From Erysipelotrichaceae bacterium (GTDB taxonomy: Bacteria; Bacillota_I; Bacilli_A; Erysipelotrichales; Coprobacillaceae), in contig JAJQFG010000096.1 in NCBI GenBank assembly GCA_021201315.1, forward strand, positions 1-50,364: a stretch of DNA of 50,364 bases. Direction: 5' to 3'. The notes under the pieces were generated by a model. The model had not been told where the DNA came from and did no database searches. It was given only the letters and a program-made list of their open reading frames with translations. A program made the position numbers and the translations under genes. This document shows positions 7,706 through 14,834 of this stretch, one piece after another (the first letter of the stretch is position 1; every line of letters starts with the position of its first letter).

Positions 7706-9524
7706 AACTATTCTTACGCACGAATTCTTTACGTCTTTCTGTGTCTGTTAATAAACGTTTTCTTAAACGAATACTTTTTGGTGTGACTTCTACTAATTCA
7801 TCTTCATTAATATAATCTAAGCATGCTTCTAGATTAAACACACGTGGTTTCTTTAAAACAACAGTTGAATCTTTTGTAGATGATCTGGTATTCGTTAATT
7901 GTTTACCTTTAGTCACATTAACAACCAAATCTTTATCACGATTATGTTCACCAACAATCATACCTTCATAAACATCAGTACCTGGTCCTACAAACATCAC
8001 GCCTCTATCTTCTACACCACCTAAGGCATAAGCAGTTGTTTGTCCAGTATCAATAGATACTAATACACCAAGTTGTCTTTCACCAACCGTCGCCCCTTCC
8101 ATAGGACGATAATCAAGGAATGAATGGTTGATAATACCATAACCCTTTGTCATTGTTAAAAAGTTTGTCATAAAGCCAATCAAACCACGTGAAGGTATAA
8201 TATATTCGACTTTCGTCATACCATTCTCAGAATCCATATTTTGAAGTTCACCATGTCTAAAACCTAATGATTCAATAACACTACCAATACATTCATCAGG
8301 TGCTTCAATATAAACTTCTTCATAAGGTTCACATTTCTTACCATCTATATTTTTAATAATAACTTCTGGTTTAGAAACTTGTAACTCAAAACCTTCCCTA
8401 CGCATATTTTCAATTAAAATAGATAAATGTAATTCTCCTCTACCAGAAACAATCCACTCTTCACTATTAGGAATACGTTCAACCTTTAAAGAAACATCTC
8501 TATTCGTTTCACGATTTAATCTATCTTCAATCTTACTGGCAGTCACAAACTTACCTTCTTTACCTGCAAATGGTGAAGTATTGCTGCCAAAAACCATTTG
8601 AATCGTAGGTTCATCCACTCTAAGTAAAGGTAAAGGCTCTTCCTTACCAGGGTTACATACAGTTTCACCAACTCCAATATCAGATAAACCAGCAATTGCT
8701 ACAATATCACCCGCTGATGCTTCTTCAATCTCAATCCTATGTAAACCAATAAATCCAAATAACTTCTGAATCCTAAATTGTGTCTTTGTCCCATCAGCTC
8801 TAACACATACAACAGATTCATTAACTTTCATCTTGCCTCTTTGAATACGACCAATACCAATACGTCCCACATAATCATTATAATCTAATAATGCTGGTTG
8901 AAATTGCAATGGCCCTTCTTCATCAACAGTAGGGGCTGGTATTTCATCAATAATCATATCAAACAAGCAATCCATATTTGGGACTTGTGTTGATACATCA
9001 GGATCCAAGCTAGATGTTCCCATTAAAGCTGAAACAAATACTGTTTTAAAATCAATTTGACTATCATCAGCGCCTAATTCCAAGAACAACTCCAACACTT
9101 CATCCATAACCTCTTCAATTCTAACAACAGGTCTATCTACTTTATTTATAACCACAATAGGTTTTACTTTAGCCTCTAAAGCTTTCTTTAACACAAAACG
9201 TGTTTGTGGCATAGTGCCTTCATAAGCATCAACGACCAATAAAACACCATCAACCATATTCATAATACGTTCCACTTCACCACCAAAATCGGCATGTCCT
9301 GGTGTATCCATAATATTAATACGATAATCTTTATAATTAATAGCTGTATTCTTAGCTAAAATTGTAATACCTCTTTCTCTTTCAAGAGCATTAGAATCCA
9401 TAGCTCTTTCCGCTATTTGTTCATTGTCCTTTAATGTACCTGATAACTTCAACAATTGATCAACCAAAGTTGTTTTACCATGATCAACATGGGCAATAAT
9501 AGCAATATTTCTAATGTTATTCAT
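7704..9524 (-). CDS. typA: Translational GTPase TypA/BipA
   Basis: This ribosome-associated GTPase assists ribosome assembly and stress adaptation. G1 is HVDHGKTT, the switch I region reads [12 protein letters not shown]3 is [12 protein letters not shown] and G4 is NKVDRP. Domains II, III and V and the TypA-specific C-terminal domain follow, with conserved SRGLIGF and KPRVFNLE...[11 protein letters not shown] segments. The 606-aa length is normal. The start has a GGAGTG-type site. The promoter is TTGTCT, 16 bp, TATAAT on the minus strand (9550-9577). It is monocistronic. Confidence 0.98.
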   Translation of the reverse strand: MNNIRNIAIIAHVDHGKTTLVDQLLKLSGTLKDNEQIAERAMDSNALERERGITILAKNTAINYKDYRINIMDTPGHADFGGEVERIMNMVDGVLLVVDAYEGTMPQTRFVLKKALEAKVKPIVVINKVDRPVVRIEEVMDEVLELFLELGADDSQIDFKTVFVSALMGTSSLDPDVSTQVPNMDCLFDMIIDEIPAPTVDEEGPLQFQPALLDYNDYVGRIGIGRIQRGKMKVNESVVCVRADGTKTQFRIQKLFGFIGLHRIEIEEASAGDIVAIAGLSDIGVGETVCNPGKEEPLPLLRVDEPTIQMVFGSNTSPFAGKEGKFVTASKIEDRLNRETNRDVSLKVERIPNSEEWIVSGRGELHLSILIENMRREGFELQVSKPEVIIKNIDGKKCEPYEEVYIEAPDECIGSVIESLGFRHGELQNMDSENGMTKVEYIIPSRGLIGFMTNFLTMTKGYGIINHSFLDYRPMEGATVGERQLGVLVSIDTGQTTAYALGGVEDRGVMFVGPGTDVYEGMIVGEHNRDKDLVVNVTKGKQLTNTRSSTKDSTVVLKKPRVFNLEACLDYINEDELVEVTPKSIRLRKRLLTDTERRKEFVRKNS

Positions 9525-9549
9525 AATTCCACTCCTTTGCTGCCACTTG

Positions 9550-9577
9550 ATTATATCATAAATATGTTAAAAGACAA
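9550..9577 (-). promoter_or_regulatory. Promoter of typA
   Basis: The minus strand has TTGTCT, a 16-bp spacer and a perfect TATAAT about 30 nt before the start codon. Confidence 0.65.
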
Positions 9578-9579
9578 TA

Positions 9580-9613
9580 CAAAAAATAATGAATAACTCT
9601 CATCATTCATTAT
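9580..9613 (-). terminator. Terminator of the HAD-GDSL-hydrolase operon
   Basis: ATAATGAAT (9586-9594) pairs with ATTCATTAT (9605-9613), followed by a T-run on the minus strand. It ends the three-gene operon at 9603-11650. Confidence 0.65.
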
Positions 9614-10355
9614 ATAATTCTACATCTTTTGTTAGAAATTCTATTGTAAGATCAATAACTTCATTAATATGATTGAGGTTATCATAATTATGAGTTGCAT
9701 CTAAAATCGGATGAAATTCTGGATGATAGTATCCTTTTAGATATTTATTGGATATATCATAGGGAACAGTTGTATCTTTAGTACCATGAATAATCATAAG
9801 GGGATTTTTATAAGTATCCAAATCTTTATAAAAATCACGAGCAATAATATCTTCAACAAACTCATTAGATATTTCAAAGCCATTATGATCGTATGATGGA
9901 GCTTCTTGAACATGTCCTTTAAGATATTCTAAAGCATCACTTAAATTAAGCGCAGGTGCCCATAAACACATTTTTAAAATATCATTAGGATATAATTTTG
10001 CAAGTTCACTTGCTACTGCGCCACCCATCGAATGCCCTAATAAGTAGATATCTGTCACTTGAGGTAAATTTGATATTTCATTAAGTATGATTTTAGCTGA
10101 TTCTAACTCATCTTTAAAAGTCATTTCCTTAAATGATAAATCAGAATCACCCGTTCCTAAAAAATCCAATCTAACGCTACCTATACCTTTTTCTTCTAAC
10201 AATCGAGATATCGTTACATAGGCGAATTTTGTTCCCGTATGTAATCCTGTAAAACCATGAAATATCAAACATACAGGATAATTATCCTTATCAGGTTGGT
10301 GAAAATAACCTCGCATGGTTCCTTTGGAAGTTGTTATTTCATAATACTTTTGCAT
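9603..10355 (-). CDS. Alpha/beta hydrolase, 250 aa
   Basis: This is a serine hydrolase of the alpha/beta fold, esterase/acylglycerol-lipase-like. The oxyanion strand is VCLIFHGFTG, the nucleophile elbow GHSMGG, the acid lies in IIHGTKDTTVP and the histidine in DATHNY. The start at 10355 (MQKYYEITT) has the perfect site AAGGAGGAGC; the longer in-frame reading would begin inside the upstream gene without a site. It overlaps the GDSL gene's end by 17 nt, so the two are translationally coupled. It is probably cytosolic, since there is no signal peptide; the substrate is unknown. Confidence 0.88.
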   Translation of the reverse strand: MQKYYEITTSKGTMRGYFHQPDKDNYPVCLIFHGFTGLHTGTKFAYVTISRLLEEKGIGSVRLDFLGTGDSDLSFKEMTFKDELESAKIILNEISNLPQVTDIYLLGHSMGGAVASELAKLYPNDILKMCLWAPALNLSDALEYLKGHVQEAPSYDHNGFEISNEFVEDIIARDFYKDLDTYKNPLMIIHGTKDTTVPYDISNKYLKGYYHPEFHPILDATHNYDNLNHINEVIDLTIEFLTKDVELYNE

Positions 10356-11001
10356 AGAGCTCCTCCTTAATTTTTTGGGTAATAACTTTATATCCATCAT
10401 CATTAATATGTAATCCATCTACATAATATGATGATATAACATTTCCTTGTTTATCACATAATGCATCATAAATATTAATCATTTGTATATAATCATAAGG
10501 TATCACACGTTGATATTCTTGATATATCATTTGTAAAATATCATTGTTTCTAAGTCCTTGTTTGGTTTCATAATAAGTTTGGTTTTTAAGACAAGGAATA
10601 GGACTTAATAAAACTATTTTACAATCCGGTAAATTATTATGAATGATTTCTACCATTTCTTTCACATTTAAAGCAATATCTCTAGGCGATGCCATGACTG
10701 TATTACCTAAATCATTGGTACCTATCATAATGATAACTTGACTTGGATAATATTTTAACACGCCTTCATCGATGAAATGTAATAACATACCACTGGTAAT
10801 ACCTCTAATACCCGTATTATATTTAATCTCTATGTTTTTAAAATATTTATCAATATCAAAAAACTCTGTTAAAGAATCACCAAAGAAAATTGTACCTCCA
10901 TGTACAATATACCTTTGATTCTTAATAATCTCCATCATTCTCATTAAAACTGTTTCTCTTAATTGATAAAGATTGGTATCATATTTCATATTTTCTCGCA
11001 T
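10339..11001 (-). CDS. SGNH/GDSL hydrolase, 220 aa
   Basis: This is a lipase/acylhydrolase of the SGNH fold. Block I is IFFGDSLTEF (nucleophile Ser in GDSL), block III is MIGTNDLG, and block V is VDGLHINDDGY with the catalytic Asp and His. There is no signal peptide, so it is intracellular. The ATG at 11001 is preferred because AGAAGGTG lies 6-7 nt upstream; the GTG at 11010 falls within that site. It starts immediately after the HAD gene stop and overlaps the next hydrolase, giving a tight three-gene operon. The shared function may be clean-up of acylated or phosphorylated metabolites, but that is only inferred from context. Confidence 0.85.
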   Translation of the reverse strand: MRENMKYDTNLYQLRETVLMRMMEIIKNQRYIVHGGTIFFGDSLTEFFDIDKYFKNIEIKYNTGIRGITSGMLLHFIDEGVLKYYPSQVIIMIGTNDLGNTVMASPRDIALNVKEMVEIIHNNLPDCKIVLLSPIPCLKNQTYYETKQGLRNNDILQMIYQEYQRVIPYDYIQMINIYDALCDKQGNVISSYYVDGLHINDDGYKVITQKIKEELYAKVL

Positions 11002-11002
11002 T

Positions 11003-11650
11003 TTATTCACCTTCTAATAATAATTGTGTAAGTTCTTGTACATTATCTACAATATATTCACAATGATACTCATTAAACTCTTCTTCACTACCATAACCAT
11101 ATAAAACGCCAATACAAGCTATATCATTTGCATGTGCACCTTCAATATCATGGAACCTATCACCCACCATTATACAATCTCTATAATCTAAATTTTCTCT
11201 TTTTAAACAATAACTAATAACATCTTTCTTATACTTTCTAGAACCATCCATTGTTGCTCCATAAATACCTTTAAAATAATAATCTAAATGGAAATGTTCT
11301 AATATTCTTATTGTATATTCATAAGGCTTAGAAGTACATATATATAAGTTTTTATGGTGATCAAGTAACGTTTGTAACATATCCTCTACACCATCATAAA
11401 CTTCATTTTCAAACAAACCTATATCACCAAAATACTCACGATACTTTTGAATAGCAATAGCTATTTCATCATCATTCATATCATAATATGCTTTATATGA
11501 TACATCCAAAGGTGGACCGATGAAATTTTTTAAATCTTCTAAATGTTCTACTTCTATATTAAAATACTTTAAACTATAGGCAACTGCTTGACATATGCCT
11601 AAAAAAGGATCTGTTAAAGTACCATCTAAATCAAATAATATATTATTCAT
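11003..11650 (-). CDS. HAD phosphatase, phosphoglycolate-phosphatase-like, 215 aa
   Basis: This is a HAD-superfamily subfamily IA phosphatase. Motif I is ILFDLDGTLTD, motif II YICTSKP, and motif IV VGDRFHDIEGA. A helical cap lies between motifs I and II (about residues 15-85). The closest functional label is Gph-like or 5-prime-nucleotidase-like; the exact substrate is not predictable. It is first in the operon with the GDSL and alpha/beta hydrolases. The start has GGAGG with good spacing and a TATAAT lies only about 20 nt upstream, so the mRNA leader is very short. Confidence 0.87.
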   Translation of the reverse strand: MNNILFDLDGTLTDPFLGICQAVAYSLKYFNIEVEHLEDLKNFIGPPLDVSYKAYYDMNDDEIAIAIQKYREYFGDIGLFENEVYDGVEDMLQTLLDHHKNLYICTSKPYEYTIRILEHFHLDYYFKGIYGATMDGSRKYKKDVISYCLKRENLDYRDCIMVGDRFHDIEGAHANDIACIGVLYGYGSEEEFNEYHCEYIVDNVQELTQLLLEGE

Positions 11651-11689
11651 AATTATTCCTCCTACTTCATTATAACATAAATATAAAAC

Positions 11690-11714
11690 AAAAGAACCAA
11701 GGAGCTTGGTTCTT
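11690..11714. terminator. Bidirectional-looking hairpin upstream of the HAD operon
   Basis: AAAGAACCAAG and CTTGGTTCTTT (11691-11715) pair around GAG. The minus-strand T-run follows. It probably ends transcription from the Cof-type HAD gene at 11819-12646, about 110 nt beyond its stop. The intervening bases hold a second weak inverted repeat (GATACG/CGTATC, 11744-11768) of unclear role. Confidence 0.65.
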
Positions 11715-11818
11715 TTAAAAAGACATATTTTATAAGGGAGAGATACGAACTATTATTTTACGTATCCAATATAAATCAAATTTGTGAATTTCATGTGAAC
11801 ACATAAATAATTATTTCA

Positions 11819-12646
11819 TTATTTTTTTAAACAATCTCGCATATGTTTAGCCACTGCATATTCGCTATTTTTACCTATAATATGTCTTGCTGCTTTTTTA
11901 GCAATATCACTTCCATCACTCGGTGCATATGAATGTTCAAACATCTCTAACATCACAACATCATTACCACCATCACCATATACTGCAACTTCATCTTCAC
12001 TAATATGAAGTTGTTTCATTAATATCTTTATCGCATTGCCTTTATTAACACTACTATCAGTTATTTCAAAAAAATTGCTTGTAAATGGTGCATTGACAAT
12101 ATTATCATGAGCATCAATATAAGCTTGCAATCTTTTTGCTTCTTTATCATCATCAACATGAGCATTGATTTTTAATATATCATGTTTAAGAATATCCTTA
12201 TTACTTTGATGAAATTTCCATTCTGATAAACCTAATGCATAATATATCTTTTTAGCAATTCTTTTTAAAGGTTTAGGATCATAGACATTCTTAAGATGAT
12301 TTAATGATGAAAACTTACAATATGTATAATTGGCATCATTGAATTCTAAATCAACATCAGGAAATAGTTCTAACATTTCTTTAACGATTTCTTTATCCAA
12401 ACCTTTTTCATATATAACATTTCTATCATTATCCAATATTCTAGCTCCATTCATACATATATTGTATATTTGACAATCTTTGAAGAATTTTTTCTGTTGG
12501 TAAGCACGCATATGTCTACCAGTTGCTACAACAAAGTACTTGTTCTCTTCATTAATCATATCTATTGTATCTAATAAGTATTTATCGGTTGTATGAAATA
12601 CATTTAAAAATGTTCCATCTAAATCCGTTGCAAATAGTTTTATCAT
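11819..12646 (-). CDS. Cof-type HAD hydrolase, 275 aa
   Basis: This HAD subfamily IIB (Cof/YidA) sugar-phosphate or cofactor phosphatase has motif I LFATDLDGTFL, motif II VVATGRH, a C2 cap, the catalytic lysine near NKGNAIKILMKQL, and motif IV YGDGGNDVVMLE. The start at 12646 (MIKLFATD) has GAGGTGG; the in-frame ATGs upstream lie within the promoter and the tdk terminator. The promoter is an extended -10, TGCTATACT, on the minus strand at about 12664-12672. It is monocistronic. Confidence 0.9.
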   Translation of the reverse strand: MIKLFATDLDGTFLNVFHTTDKYLLDTIDMINEENKYFVVATGRHMRAYQQKKFFKDCQIYNICMNGARILDNDRNVIYEKGLDKEIVKEMLELFPDVDLEFNDANYTYCKFSSLNHLKNVYDPKPLKRIAKKIYYALGLSEWKFHQSNKDILKHDILKINAHVDDDKEAKRLQAYIDAHDNIVNAPFTSNFFEITDSSVNKGNAIKILMKQLHISEDEVAVYGDGGNDVVMLEMFEHSYAPSDGSDIAKKAARHIIGKNSEYAVAKHMRDCLKK

Positions 12647-12679
12647 GATTCCACCTCGCATGTAGTATAGCATCTTCAT

Positions 12680-12719
12680 AAAAAAATTGAAAGAGTTGCT
12701 TTGGGGGAGCAACTCTTTC
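12680..12719 (-). terminator. Terminator downstream of tdk
   Basis: GAAAGAGTTGCT (12689-12700) and AGCAACTCTTTC (12708-12719) form a 12-bp stem with a 7-nt loop, then seven T on the minus strand. The 126 bases between it and the tdk stop contain only a small CAATAC/GTATTG hairpin (12750-12765). Confidence 0.85.
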
Positions 12720-12845
12720 TTAGGGATATATGATAGATTTGAGGGGAATCAATACTATCGTATTGTCTTTCGACATTGTTTAATATACATTTGAATTATG
12801 TCTTCATTATGAACTTTTACAAAATTCCTAATTATGTAAGCAAAA

Positions 12846-13445
12846 TTAAAATCTATGATATTTTTGTGGTTTATACTTAATTTCATGACAATGACGACAT
12901 CTTGGTTCATAATGATCAACAGCACCAACTAACACAATTTGATCATCATAAGAAGCTGCTTCACCATCGACAATTCTTTGAGTGCGTGTAGCTGGAGCAC
13001 CACATTTGGCACAAACAGCTGTTAACTTTGTCACAAATTCAGCACGCGTTAAAAGTTGAGGCATAACACCAAAAGGTTCTCCTCTAAAATCTTCATCTAA
13101 TCCAGCAGCCATCACACGTAAACCATGATCTGCTAAATATTCACAAACATCCACAATTTCTTCATCAAAGAATTGCACTTCATCAATGGCTACAACCTGA
13201 GTATCATCTTGAACATGTTCTAATATTTCAGCAGCCTTTTCAATCACAATACAAGGTACATGCATACCTGCATGAGAAACAATCTCTGTATCAGAATAAC
13301 GATCATCAATCTTAGGTTTAAATACGATAATATTCTTTTTAGCAAAAGATAAAACATTAATTCGACGAATTAATTCTTCTGTTTTCCCAGCAAACATGCA
13401 ACCACTAATAACTTCTAACCATCCTTCTCTATATTGATTATACAT
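12846..13445 (-). CDS. tdk: Thymidine kinase
   Basis: It phosphorylates thymidine with ATP in the pyrimidine salvage pathway (type II, tetrameric, bacterial). The P-loop is ISGCMFAGKTEEL, the Walker B-like segment VVAIDEVQFF, the lasso region contains RAEF, and the structural zinc is held by CAKC and CRHC pairs. The start at 13445 (MYNQYREGW) follows GGAGGTAGGGAA; the longer in-frame reading covers that site. The 199-aa length is normal. The promoter is TTGAAT, 17 bp, TATAAT at 13474-13502. Confidence 0.97.
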   Translation of the reverse strand: MYNQYREGWLEVISGCMFAGKTEELIRRINVLSFAKKNIIVFKPKIDDRYSDTEIVSHAGMHVPCIVIEKAAEILEHVQDDTQVVAIDEVQFFDEEIVDVCEYLADHGLRVMAAGLDEDFRGEPFGVMPQLLTRAEFVTKLTAVCAKCGAPATRTQRIVDGEAASYDDQIVLVGAVDHYEPRCRHCHEIKYKPQKYHRF

Positions 13446-13473
13446 TTCCCTACCTCCAAACAATACTTTACAT

Positions 13474-13502
13474 ATTATATATGAAACTCAACCATTATTC
13501 AA
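13474..13502 (-). promoter_or_regulatory. Promoter of tdk
   Basis: The minus strand has TTGAAT, a 17-bp spacer and TATAAT, about 30 nt before the tdk start. Confidence 0.6.
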
Positions 13503-13577
13503 AAACTTTATCAAATTTTCAAAGTACATATAAGATTCATAATTCATTTCTATAATAGCTTTCAGGTGATGAAAAAA

Positions 13578-13967
13578 ATGAAAAATTGGTTTAGAAATTT
13601 TATGAGTGGTAGATATGGTATTGATAATTTAGGTAATTTCTTGTTTGTTGTTTATTTAATATTAGCTGTATTATCAATGTTTGTACCTTATATTTATATA
13701 TTGATGTGGATTGTACTTATTTATGAATTTTATCGTGTATTTTCTAGAAATACATATCAACGACAATCAGAAAATAACTGGTATTTAGCAAGAACATCAG
13801 GTATTAGAAAATGGGGCAATCGACAAGTTAATAAATGGAAATATCGTAAGACACATAAATATCTTAAATGCCCTTATTGTCATCAATATTTAAGAGTTCC
13901 TAAAGGAAAAGGTGCTATTACTATTACTTGTCCTAAATGCCACCAACAATTTGATAGACGTACTTAA
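13578..13967 (+). CDS. Membrane protein with C-terminal zinc ribbon, 129 aa
   Basis: Two hydrophobic segments (about residues 19-35 and 38-53) are followed by a basic, tyrosine- and tryptophan-rich cytosolic stretch and a zinc ribbon, CPYCHQYLRVPKGKGAITI then CPKC. The pattern matches small zinc-ribbon membrane proteins common in Bacillota; the function is unknown. I start it at the ATG at 13578 because AGGTGATG sits 6 nt upstream; the GTG at 13566 and ATG at 13569 are part of that site. A TATAAT lies at 13551-13556. A strong terminator follows. Confidence 0.75.
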   Translation: MKNWFRNFMSGRYGIDNLGNFLFVVYLILAVLSMFVPYIYILMWIVLIYEFYRVFSRNTYQRQSENNWYLARTSGIRKWGNRQVNKWKYRKTHKYLKCPYCHQYLRVPKGKGAITITCPKCHQQFDRRT

Positions 13968-13996
13968 TACGAGAAATAATATTTCTCGTATTTTAT
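13966..13996 (+). terminator. Terminator of the zinc-ribbon gene
   Basis: AATACGAGAAAT (13966-13977) and ATTTCTCGTATT (13981-13992) form a 12-bp stem with an AAT loop, then TT. Confidence 0.8.
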
Positions 13997-14024
13997 TGTA
14001 TATCCAATGGTTGTTTGATATAAT
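13996..14024 (+). promoter_or_regulatory. Promoter of the tRNA
   Basis: TTGTAT (13996-14001), a 17-bp spacer and a perfect TATAAT (14019-14024) end 8 nt before the first tRNA base, so the tRNA has its own transcription unit. Confidence 0.65.
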
Positions 14025-14032
14025 ATATGCAC

Positions 14033-14103
14033 GCCCATGTAGTATAATGGCAATACAGCTGAATGGTAATCAGCAGCAGCAAGTCCGATTCTTGCCTTGG
14101 GCA
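14033..14103 (+). tRNA. tRNA-Thr(GGT), unusual
   Basis: The cloverleaf reads: acceptor GCCCATG with CTTGGGC (one T-T mismatch at the sixth pair), D arm GTAT/ATAC with loop AATGGCA, anticodon arm GCTGA/TCAGC with loop ATGGTAA (U33, anticodon GGT, reads ACC threonine codons), a 4-nt variable region AGCA, T arm GCAAG/CTTGC with loop TCCGATT, discriminator A. CCA is not encoded. The T loop lacks the near-universal T at position 55 (TTC becomes TCC). Together with the acceptor mismatch this makes it atypical: either a divergent functional tRNA or a specialised or decaying one. Confidence 0.75.
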
Positions 14104-14108
14104 TTAGT

Positions 14109-14137
14109 AGGATAAAGACATTATTTGTCTTTATCCT
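14109..14137. terminator. Hairpin between the tRNA and kdpE
   Basis: AGGATAAAGACA (14109-14120) and TGTCTTTATCCT (14126-14137) form a perfect 12-bp stem with a 5-nt loop. It overlaps the kdpE stop. T-runs are weak on both strands, so it may act as an mRNA 3-prime stabiliser or modest terminator. Confidence 0.5.
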
Positions 14138-14834
14138 CCACTTTTAACATACGATAACCAATACCAACATGAGTTTGAATATATTTATTAGATGCATTTT
14201 TTTCAATTTTCTTACGTAACGTTGTCATAAATACTCTTAATGTAGCTACTTCATTATCATAACCAACACCCCATATTTCATGAATAATATAGGTATGTGT
14301 TAATACTTTACCAACATTTTTTGCAAGCAAACATACCAGTTTATATTCTATAGGTGTTAAATGTAATTCTTCATCATTAAGATAAACACAACCTAAATTA
14401 TAATCTATCTTTAAATCTCCATTGATAAATATTGAACTTTCTTTATCTGATAAACCTCGAATATAATTAAGTCTTCTTAAAGTTACTCTTAAACGCGCTA
14501 ATAATTCCTCTACAGAAAAAGGTTTTGTCAGATAATCATCTGCACCTGCATCTAATGCTTCTATCTTATCACTATCTTCACTTCTTGCGCTAATGACAAT
14601 AATAGGCATATTGGACCATGATCTTATTTTTTTAATAATATCTACACCATCCATATCTGGTAAACCCAAATCCAATAAAATAATATCAGGATTATGCGAT
14701 GAAGCTTCTAATAAAGCACTTGCACCATTTTGAGCTATTAGATATTTATAATCATGCGTAGATAATGTTGTAGATATTAAATTTCTAACTGCTCTATCAT
14801 CTTCTATAATAAGTATTGTTGGTTTATTCTTCAT
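14121..14834 (-). CDS. kdpE: Response regulator KdpE
   Basis: This is an OmpR/PhoB-family transcription factor. The receiver domain (1-120) has the acidic pair E11-D12-D13, the phosphoacceptor Asp55 in DIILLDLGLPDMDG, and the Lys in YLTKPF. The C-terminal winged helix (about 140-230) includes ELHLTPIEYKLVCLLAKNVGKVLTH and the recognition-helix part VATLRVFMTTLRKKI. The 237-aa length is normal. It overlaps kdpD by 11 nt, so it is translationally coupled. No kdpFABC genes are nearby; the divergent ktrBA operon is the likely target through the inverted repeat at 17407-17448. Confidence 0.93.
   Translation of the reverse strand: MKNKPTILIIEDDRAVRNLISTTLSTHDYKYLIAQNGASALLEASSHNPDIILLDLGLPDMDGVDIIKKIRSWSNMPIIVISARSEDSDKIEALDAGADDYLTKPFSVEELLARLRVTLRRLNYIRGLSDKESSIFINGDLKIDYNLGCVYLNDEELHLTPIEYKLVCLLAKNVGKVLTHTYIIHEIWGVGYDNEVATLRVFMTTLRKKIEKNASNKYIQTHVGIGYRMLKVEDKDK

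Noticed and set aside
13912-14115. 67-aa ORF across the tRNA gene
   Set aside because: It overlaps the zinc-ribbon gene end, a terminator and a clear tRNA cloverleaf.
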